Assembly: GCA_030620095.1 (NCBI GenBank)
Contig: JAUTXW010004707.1
Coordinates: 372,001 to 436,000 of the forward strand
Direction: 5' to 3'
DNA from: Kuschelorhynchus macadamiae
Lineage: Eukaryota; Arthropoda; Insecta; Coleoptera; Curculionidae
DNA: 64,000 nucleotides
The first letter of the stretch is position 1. Each line of letters starts with the position of its first letter. Below the pieces are notes generated by a model. It was not told the origin of the DNA, did no database searches, and worked only from the letters and a program-made list of their open reading frames with translations. Positions 11,430 through 22,701 of the stretch are shown here, piece by piece. The translations under genes and the position numbers were made by a program.

Positions 11430-12456
11430 GTAAAAATTAATTTTAGCAATAATTAGATATTTGTTAATAATGTTAAATAAAGCTGTTACACCTTAAGTCG
11501 AGCCTTAACTCTTGGCAGTAATTTAAATTTTATGCAGCAAACGTAATTAGAAAAAATGTTAGGATTTTAGGTTTTTCCCCATAGCTAGAACTACGCTGAC
11601 CTATCTAATATTTAAAATCGCGAAGGTATGAACATTACTAGTGAGGTTATTCAATTATCGTACTGAAAAACAAAGTACAACATTAGTTTTTTAAGAATAT
11701 TTCAAAAACCTTCAGGAATTTTGAGATAAGTAATAATAATAAATGTTGATCTGTTAATTCTGTATCGGACAGAAAAAAAATATATATAGGGTGTTCCATG
11801 TTTCCACATTACTAGTGAGTTTATTCAATTATCGTACTGAAAAACAAAGTACAACATTAGTTTTTTAAGAATATTTCAAAAACCTTCAGGAATTTTGAGA
11901 TAAGTGTAATAATAAAAAATGTTGATCTGTTAATTCTGTACCTGACAGAAAAAAATATATAGGGTGTTCCATTTGAAAAAATGGATAAAAATAATTTTTT
12001 ATTTTGCAACGTTTGACATGGAATTTGGGTCACCCTGTATAAGTAAGACTTATAATACTCGTAGCAGAATAACTATAAACCTTTTGCAGTAAGCTACTAG
12101 GTTACCTTAGCTTTTAAGATGTTTTATCTAATTTTTATAAATATTTTAAATGTAGACTATAATTTTTTTTTCTTCGATTTTACCTTTTTTCTCCGAAACT
12201 ATTAAAAAAAGAGAGATAATATTCTAGGAGTCTGTAGACTAGGCAAAGAGTGTTCCAAAAATGTAAAAAAATATAGGGTGTTCCATTTTAAAAAATTCAA
12301 CTTTTATGCGCCACTATTTTTTGTAACACCCTGTATAATCAAGAATATTTTTAAAATGTGCTCTCTAATCAACAGCATATAGTGGCTTTTAAATATTTTT
12401 TCTAAAATAAATGGTTTAGGTATAATAAAAGACGGGAGGTGAGCTGCAGGACCCTG

Positions 12457-12465
12457 TATATATAT

Positions 12466-12560
<95 letters not shown>

Positions 12561-12596
12561 GTATATATATTTATATGTATATATATTAAGTATATT
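12457..12596. repeat. (TA)n microsatellite with interruptions
   Basis: TA repeats begin right after ACCCTG, with isolated GAT and GTA interruptions toward the right end. The stretch directly abuts the first copy of the 470-bp direct duplication. Confidence 0.9.
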
Positions 12597-13058
12597 TTTT
12601 AATTTACAAAACTTATCTTCAATTTTAAGATTTGTACTACAAACTTCCCGGGTATGGGTCAGTTCTAGTTTTCCTTAAAATAAAGTTAATTTTTCGGTCC
12701 ATGTCTTCATTGTAAATAGAATCATCACAAATCATCAAAATTTATTTTTCTTCTGAACTGAAAATAATACAAAGTATAAGTTACCGTTTAATGAAGTGAA
12801 ACTCATAACATTTCGGAATATGTCGCATCAATAATAAAGTATAGGTAAAAATATTATGTTTAATAGAACTTTCTCCTACTTCACCTAAAAGTTACCTAAT
12901 AATTGTTTTCATAGTAACGGGTACGTCGAAATTCATTCAAAATATCCTCTTTTCCCAGAATCCTATAAGGCACTCCAACAATCTGTCAGTTAAAGGACCG
13001 CCGTAGAACAAACAAATCGATTTTTTACACGGGAGTTTATGAGTCTTTTATGTTTATC
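12580..13058. repeat. direct duplication, copy 1
   Basis: This block, from AAGTATATTTTTTAATTTAC through CCCGGGTATGGGTCAG to GGAGTTTATGAGTCTTTTAT, is repeated in the same orientation at 16515-16990 with few differences. Both copies start beside a (TA)n tract. Together they bracket the DD41D element at 13509-16350. On the minus strand a short open stretch (VPYRILGKEDILNEFRR) can be read, but no gene is recognised. Confidence 0.8.
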
Positions 13059-13252
13059 CACTCATTTGCCAAATAAAAACATTGGGCGTTCCATTTAAAA
13101 AAATATTTTTTGAATATTTCTTTTTTAGGACTGCATATTTGAAAATATTTCTGGATACTAGCAGAGATAAAACGTTCAAAGTTTTATTAAGAAAATTTTT
13201 CTATAAGTTCAACGGCTTAACAACTATTGACCGACGCGCACTTGTTGGAATA

Positions 13253-13511
<259 letters not shown>

Positions 13512-14108
13512 TGTGTCCGATATTGGTTATGACAGTATTGGGATCTCGGAAACCGTGATAGTTACAAAAACGTTTCAATGGAGAAAGTTTTAGACAATTA
13601 TGTTTGTAATTTAACGCCGCGCCGTTTTGCTCGCGATTCTATCTTTTTTAGTTTTTGAGATATTTTGAAAAAACCAAAAAACTGCATTTTCGAAAAAGTC
13701 CTATAATTTATTTATTTATGAAAATTTTCAAAATCTGTAAGAACATTATTAAGGCAACTTTTTACGTAGAGTGCACCTATTAAGTAAGATTTTACATACG
13801 ACGTTTCGATTTTCTAGAACCATCATCAATTTTGTTTTTTCTTATGGCCGCTATATTCGATTTTAACAGTTTTGAAAAGAGTATTTCTTTAGCTTTTCAA
13901 TGGTGTATCACACTTTGTAATTAGGTTATTACTATTATTACTAAATTACTATTAATGTTCACAAATGTTCAAATGACCAGCCGCAGATAACACTAACATC
14001 TTTGCTCAAGTAGGCTTTGATTTTGAAATAATAGAATGCTTTTAATCTGTCAAAAATGCAACGTTTAAGTTTTATTTAACATTCATCGCTGTTTTAATAA
14101 GGATTACA

Positions 14109-15227
14109 ATGGCGTTAAACTTTTCTAATGAAGAAATGTTTGATATGTTAGTGTGTTATATTAAAAATGAAAAAAATGCAAACAGGGCCATGGATGTGTA
14201 TTTTGACACGTACCCCGAAAGACGGCAGCCTGGCAGAACTTATTTTCAAACGCTGGTTAGAAACTTGCTTGAGTTTGGCAGTTTTAATAAGATTCGCACA
14301 AAGAAGTATGCAAAAGACAACGAGCAACGCAATAGGCAAATCCTAGAATATTTTAATGAAAATCCGATTTCATCTACAAGAAGAAGCGAAACAGAACTTC
14401 AAATTCCAAAATCTACCGTTCATGGCGTCTTAAAAGTAACTAAATATCGTCCTTACAAGCCAACAATTGTGCAAGGACTTCAAGCAGGTGATTTCGAAAG
14501 AAGAATTGTTTTTTGTAACTGGTATATCAATAGATGTCGAGAAAATCCCGCTTTTTGCAATAAAGTCCTTTGGTCAGATGAGACTCATTTTACAAACTGT
14601 GGCATTTTTAATAAAAAAAATCGCCATTATTGGGCTATTGAAAATCCGCAACTACGAGATCCACGCAGGCTGCAAGAGCGATTTGGTTTTAATGTGTGGT
14701 GCGGGATGCTTGGTAAGATAAACATAGTCTAATTGAATTGCTTATAATTCAATATTTTCCATTACTTTTTAGGAAATCGTCTCATTGGTCCCTTTATTTT
14801 TGATCAGACACTGACAGGTCCAAGATACCTTGCCATGTTACAGAATCAAATAGTTCCTGCCATTCGAGAAGCTGTGCCAGATGATCAGTTTAATAGCTTG
14901 TGGTTTCAGCAAGACGGTTGTTCTGCACATAACAGCAGGGATGTACCAACCTTTTTAACAAAAACTTTTGGTGAAAACGTAATATCCAACAGTGGTCCTG
15001 TCCGCTGGCCAGCTAGATCCCCGGATATCACGCCGTTGGATTTTTATTTATGGGGATGTGCGAAAAATGAAATAAACGAATTTGACCCCCCAGAAAATAG
15101 GCAAGTTCTTGAGCAGCGAACCCGAAATATTCTAGAAAATATAAATAGAAATACCATTCAACGGGTAATCAGAACAGTTGAAAGGAAATGCGGACACTGC
15201 ATAGAAAAAAACGGTCAACATTTTTAA
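14109..15227 (+). CDS. DD41D transposase, intact, with one intron
   Basis: Exon 1 is 14109-14712. A 60-nt GT-AG intron covers 14713-14772 (GTAAGATAAA to TTACTTTTTAG). Exon 2 is 14773-15227. Joined, this gives 352 codons plus a stop without interruption; the split codon reads Gly in ...CGML-G-NRLIGPF. Domains: DUF4817-like N-terminus (FSNEEMFDMLVCYIK, TYPERRQPGRTYF); second helix-turn-helix with ELQIPKSTVHGVLK; catalytic Asp in LWSDETHF, FQQDGCSAHN and SPDITPLDFYLWG. I count 41 residues between the second and third Asp. The length equals that of the related copy at 10375. This is the best candidate for a functional transposase in the window. Intron-bearing transposases are uncommon in this superfamily. 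Confidence 0.85.
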
Positions 15228-15302
15228 TCCTAGTATTATGTAGCATTTTTTTATTAATTTTATTGAGTAGGTAGTTCATACTGATTTTCTGTTAATTCTT
15301 GT

Positions 15303-15560
15303 AAGGTTAGTACTTTTAAATCGCCATGAACGGTTGACTTTAGAATGTGAAGTTCTGTTTCAATTCTTCTTATGGAAAAAACCAGATTTTCATTAAAATA
15401 TTCTAATATTTGCCTATTCCATTCCTTGTCATACTTGCATACTTTCTGTTGCGATTCTTAAAATTGGCTAATCCTAGCAAGCTTCTAATCAGTGCAGCGC
15501 TTGAAAAGAAGTTCTGTCGACAGTCGTTCTTCGGGGTACATTATGTGCAGTGCACATAGT
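15303..15560 (-). pseudogene. inverted decayed copy of the 5' transposase region
   Basis: Read on the minus strand, this block resembles the coding sequence near 14200-14445 of the same element: RQILEYFNEN, then RRIETELHILKSTVHG, with stops elsewhere. It starts only about 75 bp after the transposase stop. It continues the inverted arm, so the right arm of copy B contains an inverted version of the left end plus the first third of the gene. Identity is lower than in the outer arms. Confidence 0.65.
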
Positions 15561-16347
15561 ATTAATGTTACTGAGTAGAACTTACTGATTTTATGCAGAA
15601 TTTAATGTACAATTTAAAAATATTGCTATTTGAAACTATTAAATTTTAATTTATATCGATAATTCGAAAAAATGTTTAAACAGTCTTATTTCAAACGCAA
15701 AGCCTACTTGGGCAAAGATGTTAGTGTTATATGCGGGTGGTAGTTTGAACATGTGTGAACATTGTGCACGAATCAATTATGTTATTAAGTAGTTTTTACT
15801 GATTTTTTGTAGAACTGGATGTTAAATTACAATATATTGCTATTTAACACTATTAATTTTTAACTTTTTACTTTGATAATTCCAAAAAACGTTTAAATAT
15901 TTCCTCTACGCACTTTTTGCACCTTTAGTAATAACCTAATTACAAAGTGTGATACACCGTTGAAAAGCTAAAGAAATACTCTTTTCAAAACTGTTAAAAT
16001 CGAACACAGCGGCCATAAGAAAAAACAAAATTGATGATGGTTCTAGAAAATCGAAACGTTGTATTAAAATCTGACTTAAAAGGTGCACTCTACGTAAAAA
16101 GTTGCCTTAATAATGTTCTTACAGATTTTGAAAATTTTCATAAATAAATAAATTATAGGACTTTTTCGAAAATGCAGTTTTTTGGTTTTTTCAAAATATC
16201 TCAAAAACTAAAAAAGATAGAATCGCGAGCAAAACGGCGCGGCGTTAAATTACAAACATAATTGTCTAAAACTTTCTCCATTGAAACGTTTTTGTAACTA
16301 TCACGGTTTCCGAGATCCCAATACTGTCATAACCAATATCGGACACA

Positions 16348-16511
<164 letters not shown>

Positions 16512-16514
16512 TAT

Positions 16515-16990
16515 GTATATGTATATATATAAAGTATATTTTTTAATTTACAAAACTTATCTTCAATTTTAAGATTTGTACTACAAACTTCCCGGGTATG
16601 GGTCAGTTCTAGTTTTCCTTAAAATAAAGTTAATTTTTCGGTCCATGTCTTCATTGTAAATAGACATCATCACAAATCATCAAAATTTATTTTTCTTCTG
16701 AACTGAAAATAATACAAAGTATAAGTTACCGTTTAATGAAGTGAAACTCATAACATTTCGGAATAAGTCGCATCAATAATAAAGTATAGGTAAAAATATT
16801 ATGTTTAATAGAACTTTCTCCTACTTCACCTAATAAGTGTTTTCATAGTAAGGGTTACGTCGAAATTCATTCAAAATATCCTCTTTTCCCAGAATCCTAT
16901 AAGGCACTCCAACAATCTGTCAGTTAAAGGACGGCCGTAGAACAAACAAATCGATTTTTTACACGGGAGTTTATGAGTCTTTTATGTTTA
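16515..16990. repeat. direct duplication, copy 2
   Basis: Same orientation as 12580-13058, with a few substitutions and short indels. It is followed 50 bp later by the candidate exon at 17041, which has no counterpart after copy 1. Confidence 0.8.
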
Positions 16991-17040
16991 TTTTTTAAAT
17001 ATTACTTTTATTTTTAAGGTCCAAATATTTTCAATTTTAG

Positions 17041-17122
17041 ATACAAAAAACGACTGAATGAACTTTCGCCGATGCGGCTGATGTGGATTACTGCAATAAG
17101 GAGAGGACTTACCTCCTACTAA
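17041..17122 (+). CDS. candidate alternative terminal exon of the plus-strand gene
   Basis: A T-rich acceptor TTTCAATTTTAG ends at 17040. The exon's first base A completes AG from the donor at 1059 to give Arg. The reading then is YKKRLNELSPMRLMWITAI plus RRGLTSY and a TAA at 17120-17122. The basic, protein-like composition and exact phase match with 868-1059 support it as a terminal exon, mutually exclusive with the NPF exon at 8828. An ATTAAA variant poly(A) signal occurs near 17163. No family is recognised. It could also be the end of another gene whose other exons I did not see. Confidence 0.45.
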
Positions 17123-18319
17123 ATTAAATTAGGCCCAAGTGTGCAAAATATTTCATATTAATTATTAAAACACTAAAATTATTCTGGCTAATTAACAGCT
17201 CGTAATCGTTGGTTGAAAATTATATTACATTTTGTACCTTTACATATTTCAATGCTGAATTATTTTTTTATGTTTTACCAATATTAACGGGACTTAAATA
17301 ATTAGCAGTGTTTGTATGTACTATCTTGACAGGAGATTTTTTAAATAATTTTTACCTTTATGCAATTCTGTAATTATTTTTTTTGTTTGGGAAAGCGTGA
17401 TAATCTTACTTATAAGACTCATTGTTCTTAAAGTCATTATATGAGTAATACATATTACGAATTCATAATATGTGAAATTTTATTACATATTTTAGGAACT
17501 AAATAATGTATGCTTTTTGAATTGATATTATCTTAGTATGAGTATGGTAGCTGCTGGGATCTACAGTTTTTACAGATTTTTTTTATGTATAAATGAAGCT
17601 ATGATAACCATATACAGGGTTATTACTTAAAACTAAGATTTACCAAGTGTCTCTCGGCAAAATTTATGACCGGCTGAAGGAAGATCTTGTTTGCATTCAG
17701 GACGGAAGTTCTTAAATTTATTAAATTAGGATGGGTGGAAATTCCAGACTCGATAAAGGCATGAACTTTCTTTTTAAAATTTAAGTTTCTCGATAATTTC
17801 CAAAAAATAAGGCGAGAACAAAATGTAACTATTTTTTTTTAGGGGCTCGTCCTCTAGAGTATAACTATATAATTAAAAAATTTTCTAGACAAGTAAGTTT
17901 ACGTCTAGTAAAGGGTATGCTGAAGAAAGTTGAGTTTCTTTACTTTCGTCATCAAGTTTATTTTTATATATTTTTCACTCTGACATGCAAGTTACATCCC
18001 CTAGAATGTTAGACATTGCATTTCTATTTAGTGTTGAATAAAAAAAAATGTTTTTTCCGGTATATGCATATAGGAGACCGATGTTCATATAAAACTTTTT
18101 TTCTTGTGTTGGAAAATACTATAAGCAAAATTTATCGAAAATACTTATTTTGTGTCATTCTGTCTTTCATATGTATTTTATTATGTTCTATGAGCGGAAG
18201 CTTTATGCTCATACAAGGATATTTTATATGGGATCTAGAATTTTAAACACTAATGGAACTGCTGGGAACGAGCTGTTAAATAAATTAGTAGTTCCGTCTG
18301 AAACTTTATTAAAAAAATT
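17123..18319. other. no gene recognised
   Basis: AT-rich sequence. A short open stretch on the minus strand near 17620-17770 (KKVHAFIESGISTHPNL) and a hydrophobic plus-strand ORF at 18016-18246 were seen but could not be assigned. Confidence 0.35.
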
Positions 18320-18560
18320 TTAATATAGACTCGGAACTTTGTTGGCGCGCTACCGCACGCTTTCTTTACAGCAATCGTAACCAACCAGTCCTAACCTAAC
18401 GTAGTCCGCATTTTCTTCATTATAAAGTTTGTTAAAAAAAAAACAAAAAAGTCGTTTGCTCAAACTAAGATGGAACTCGAGACCTTCGTGTTGCTAATCC
18501 GAAACTCTACTACTGAGCTAACCAATGTCCCACGAAACAGTTAACGCACTTTGTTTATAC
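18320..18560 (-). repeat. tRNA-derived SINE, copy 1
   Basis: On the minus strand the head (about 18475-18540) has an A-box-like TTAGCTCAGTAGTAGAG and a B-box-like GGTCTCGAGTTCC, as in a tRNA. It is followed by an A/T-rich body with GCTGTAAAGAAAGCG. A second copy in the same orientation is at 58325-58580 and shares the body phrases GCGCGC, CTTTCTTTACAGCAA and CCTAACC. The tRNA fold is degraded, so this is a retroposed SINE rather than a working tRNA. Confidence 0.6.
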
Positions 18561-19078
18561 TTAGCCGAAATAAACCTATACAGTTACGGAACAACTAATC
18601 ACCCGCTTTTTTGAGGCGAACATGTGTGCGACGTGCAGCGTGGGCCTCAGAGATAACTAGAGTTGAGCTAAAGCGTGATTTTAGAATCGCTGTTATAACT
18701 GTGATAGTGATTTCGCAATATTTCTTTGTTAATGTATATCATAATAATAAACGTGTTTATTATTCCAAATCACATTCATGCCTACCTACAAGTTAGGGGA
18801 AACCGGCCAAATATCGCGGACTGGTGAATCCTAATAAGCATTTTACAAGTGCTACCCTCTCTTAACTGTAATTTAAACTATCGCTATTTGCCACGACCGG
18901 TTAGCAGACTTCTATGCGAAAGTTGGTTTTCGATAATTGGCATTTAATTTTTGTGAAAATTCAGGTAATTGTCTAAAAATATGTATATCTTGTGCGTGTC
19001 TTGTTATTGCATGATATGATTCTATATAGTTACAACTTTATTTTACTTAATTTGTAGAACGTCAAAGTTTTTCTTTTT

Positions 19079-19228
19079 GTGTGGGACCGAAGTTAGGTTT
19101 CGCCATGCTGTCTGGAGGAATGCCGCGCAGTAGTTAAGGGGCAATACCGCGCACACACGTTATTGCCCCTTAACTACTTCTCGGCATTCCCCCAGACAGC
19201 ATGGCGAAACCTAACTTCGGTCCTACAC
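19079..19228. repeat. long near-perfect hairpin
   Basis: Two arms of about 68 bp (19079-19146 and 19160-19228) are inverse copies with a 13-bp loop (CCGCGCACACACG). Arm phrases: GTTAGGTTTCGCCATGCTG, AGTAGTTAAGGGGCAATA. Only a few mismatches are visible. It lies just upstream of the Tigger relic and may be a small MITE or an end of that element. The DNA could form a cruciform and a transcript would form a dsRNA hairpin. Confidence 0.75.
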
Positions 19229-19276
19229 ATATTAGGATTTATGTTAACAGATAATTTTGATTTTGTTACAGATAAC

Positions 19277-20594
19277 ATGACGAGAACATATCAGCGTAAG
19301 TCCCAGAAGTGTAAATGGTCTCCGGAACGGTTAAAGGCGGCAATTGCCGCTATAAAAACTGAGCGAGCTACTCGGGAAGTAGGAAGAACTTTTGAGACTA
19401 AAGTCTAACAATTCTGATATGGCGAAACTGGGATGAAATCCTGTATTCAGTAAAATACAAGAAGAAACTTTAGCAAACCGTCCAAAAATTGGCAAAGGTT
19501 TATTTTGGTATTATACCGATTGAACTTAGACGACCGGCGTACCGTTTCGCTGAAGAAAATAATATTAGACACCCCTTTGATTCCGAAGAAAAATTAGCTG
19601 GAGAAGAATGGTTAAATCTTTTTTTAAGGCGTAATACTACCATTAGCCTTAGACAACTGGAAGTACGAGTCTGAATCGGATCTCTGCTTGTAATAAGGGT
19701 AAAGTTGATCGCTTTTTTCAAAATCTAATATCAGTTATGGATAAATTTGAGTTTTGTGAAGACCGCGTATGGAACGTAGATGAAACAAGTATTTCAACGG
19801 TTCAGAAACCAGCTAAATTTTTTGCACCTAAGTGACTTAAACAAGTGGGCTCTGCTATATCCTGAGAACGAGGGTCAGTTCATTCCTCCAATGTTTATAT
19901 TTCCTCGAAAAAGAATAAATCTACATTTGCAAAAAATGGCCCTCCTGGAGCAATTTATAATTTCTCAAAAAGTGGCTGGATTATCGAAGGCTTGTTCTTG
20001 GTATGGATAAGACATTTTAATAGCCAAGTTAAAGCAAGCATAAAAAGATCCAATACTCTTGATCCTCGACAATCATTCAAGTAACATTTCACTAGAATTG
20101 TGATGTTGTCTATCCCACCCCATGCGTCTTACAAGATGCAGAGGCTCGATTTGACTTTGTATGGGCCCTTAAAAAATGCCTTTAATCGGGAATGCGATTT
20201 ATATTTAAGAACAGATGCGTATGCAGAAATAACGCATTACGACTTGGTATCCATTTTTAACAACACGTACATAAGAGTTGCCACCATGGATAAGGGCATA
20301 TCTGGGTTTCAAGCTGCTGTATTTGGCCGATAAATCCAGAACAATTTTCTGAGGATGATTTCTGCCCAACTCTCCAGAATAGCATGGTGCTTGGCCATTC
20401 ACAAGTGGACCTATCTGAGACACTAGCTGATCAGACAGACGAAAATGATAAAGTTGAAGCGAGTTTTAATCCCGACCAGATTAGCAGTCAAGTTAAAGAG
20501 GGAAATTTAAAAGTAGCCATAGGAACAGAAAAAATTGAAAACAGTGAACCACAACCAGGAATATTTTATTTAGTTTTTTTAATTATTTTGTAAG
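19277..20594 (+). pseudogene. Tigger/pogo-type transposase relic (jerky-like)
   Basis: It begins MTRTYQRKSQKCKWSPERL with a CENP-B-like DNA-binding region (LKAAIAAIKTERATREVGR). After frame changes come a second HTH segment (YRFAEENNIRHPFDSEEK), a DDE core with WNVDETSIST, ILDNHSSN and RLDLTLYGPLKNAF, and a C-terminal tail with PEQFSEDDF. These are the blocks of DDE_1 (Tigger/jerky) transposases. At least five frameshifts or stops break the gene. The flanks hold no clear matching terminal repeats apart from the upstream hairpin. Confidence 0.8.
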
Positions 20595-21344
20595 GTCTAT
20601 GTGCGCTTAAATGAATGAAAAACTTTGGCGAGGAAATGTGTTGTTTGTGGAAATACAAACTATTTAAGTCCAGAAGTATTATATCACAAGTAAGTCTTGA
20701 CGTAATTAAGGTTAGATATCAGTGGTGTCCGAACCGTAAGGCCTTAGCATTTACATATATTAATTTGATATTTAAGTCATTCGAGTATAATAATTGGCAT
20801 GGAAAACAAGAAAAATATGGGTACTAATTGAACAAAAACCAATAATTTGCCACTTTTGGGCTGAGTTTTACGTAACGTAAACATTAAAATACATACTAAC
20901 TCTCCAAATACTTAAGTGCGTTATTACAATACAAATATACTATTTTGGATGTGAATAACTTTTATATTTCTATGGCTAAATGCTTTTATTTAAAAAGAAA
21001 CGTATTTTTGTGGATTTTTGAAATGCCTCTTGGTTATTAAACATTTTATTTAAATCATATTGTGATTTTAATCTTCAGATACCTACGAGGAACTAGCTCA
21101 CGTTATTCCTCCATATATCAAATACCAAACTACTTAGTTCCTCGGGTTTTATCTAATATATAATTAAAATATAGTTGAAGTTAGTAAAACTTTTATAGAG
21201 ACATGTAGAACAGCTGAGAAGTTTTATACGTTGTTCCATAAAACGAATAGCATTTTTAATAAAAACATCAAAGATTTAGTTACCTTACTAATTGTTAATA
21301 CCACAGCTTACTTACAAGCTGTGTTAATACTATGTAATACTTAC

Positions 21345-21413
21345 CATCTTTAATGTATGATCTATTTCGGGATCACATGTATAATGGCGAAGTCCTAAGC
21401 GAGCATCCCATTT
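21345..21413 (-). CDS. possible short exon end, unassigned
   Basis: On the minus strand 23 codons (KWDARLGLRHYTCDPEIDH followed by TLKM) run directly into a perfect donor GTAAGT at 21344-21339. No convincing acceptor is visible upstream. The protein-like composition is the only argument. It is not recognisably part of an odorant receptor, although it lies in the expected direction. Confidence 0.2.
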
Positions 21414-21479
21414 ATTTGTTAAAATTAATTTAAAAAAGTATTTCAAGATTAGAATACATAACGAAGTCAATGGGATAAG

Positions 21480-21600
21480 TAGTTTTTTAGCTATGCCGCA
21501 AACAGACCGACGGATTTGAGAATTTTAACATCCCTGAAACGTGAAGATCTGCAAAAATCTCGGAAGACGATTTCTCTTACAAGGAAAGTGAAAAGAAACC
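21480..21600. repeat. R1 repeat fragment
   Basis: Contains TAGCTATGCCGC, AACAGACCGACGG, AACGTGAAGATCTGCAAAAA and AGGAAAGTGAAAAG, the same order as at 48160-48310. Confidence 0.6.
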
Positions 21601-22041
21601 GCAAAATATTTATATCACCTGCTTTCTGATTTTGAACCCCCAAGTCCGAATTTCTAAATAAGCGTCTGACAGACACTTAGAATTGGCAAAAACACATTAA
21701 ATTGCTTGCTAAACATATTAAATTAAAGAGAAACGAGCCGCCGCCGATTCAGTCTATAGTCTATACATTTTTTCAAACTTTCGAAACTATTTATGAATGA
21801 AATGCTGAGTCTATCCTTTGTTTTATAGTCTAAGCTTATAACGTAGGTATTATGCATATTTTTGTGCGAGTTGTGTTCTAACCAAGTTAACTGCGTTTTT
21901 TGTCGGTTTCATATGTGATCGTAGGAAGAGGTTATTCTTCCCTATTATAAAACATAGATTACATTCAAATCCTGTAAATTGAAAGTAAATCTTTTCCTTG
22001 CTAGCTTAATACATTTGGTTTGATACAGTGTGGCTACTTAC

Positions 22042-22306
22042 CTAATTATTTTTTTATGTTCCTTAATTAGCTCAATAAATTTTTCTCTCAAATGTTTGTC
22101 TTGAGTTTGAATATCAGAAGTATCGCCCACATGACGTTTAAACTGTTTTAGCTTGTAGCTCAGAATATTTAGCTGACTAAGAGCAAATACTATGAGACTA
22201 AACGTTAGCATGTCAGAATTAATCACAAAAGAACTTCCCAAAATACCGTCAAATACGTTCCAACAGTAAGCGGCCAGAAAAAAAATAACGTGTAAACAAA
22301 CTTAGG
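22042..22306 (-). pseudogene. odorant receptor exon 3 with an apparent one-base loss
   Basis: The acceptor is GTTTCAG just above 22306; the donor is AG|GTAAGT with GT at 22041-22040. The exon starts in phase 0, matching exon 2: PKFVYTLFFF, then LAAYCWNVFDGILGSSFVIN, then SDMLTFSLIVFALSQLNILS, then IELIKEHKKIIR. This is the TM4 region and following loop of insect odorant receptors, with the usual QLxIL motif. The two halves join only if the T-run (eight T, about 22282-22289 region) had nine, so one base appears lost. As written the frame breaks there. It may be a real pseudogene lesion or an assembly error in a homopolymer. Later exons (TM5-7) were not found at lower coordinates. Confidence 0.75.
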
Positions 22307-22701
22307 CTGAAACTATCCCTTCCTTTTATATATTCCGACAAAAAAAAAAGATTTTATTATTTTGTTTAGTAGATTAATTAGATAAACGTCAAGACTATAG
22401 GAAAACCTAAACTAATATAACGTCACCTAACATGATCATGCGGATTTATTTACATAAAATTATCTATTGTTCGATTGATATATATTTATTTTTTGACAGT
22501 TCTTGAAATATTGTATAAATAAAAAGTAATGTATTGAAAACTAGGTAAAAAATATACAACTTGTGTACTAATCATTTTTCTCTACCTCATTTAACAAGAA
22601 GTTAAATATCAGGTTCTTTTATAGTGAAACACAAGGTACCTAAGCTAGAGGAGAGCAATGATTTACTTTGCAATGTCAAAATGTCAGCATATATATTAGA
22701 C

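Larger units (their letters stand above)
9563..11972 (+). mobile_element. DD41D mariner-like element, copy A, with tandemly duplicated ends
   Basis: The core runs from ATGGAACACCCTATATATA at 9634 to its inverse ending at 11799. Inverted ends of roughly 300 bp include the phrases TTCTTAAAAAACTAATGTTG, GGTCAGCGTAG and ACTGCCAAGAGTTAAG. Outside the core the same terminal sequence is repeated in tandem: a partial copy at 9563-9633 on the left and a full copy of about 170 bp at 11800-11972 on the right. The element contains a transposase with one frameshift and a small MITE. The tip has the CCCTATA / AGGGTGT form common to many elements here. Confidence 0.7.

Noticed and set aside
18016..18246. 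Hydrophobic 76-codon plus-strand ORF that might be a chemoreceptor exon
   Set aside because: It lacks receptor motifs and good splice sites, and is on the opposite strand to the receptor gene.
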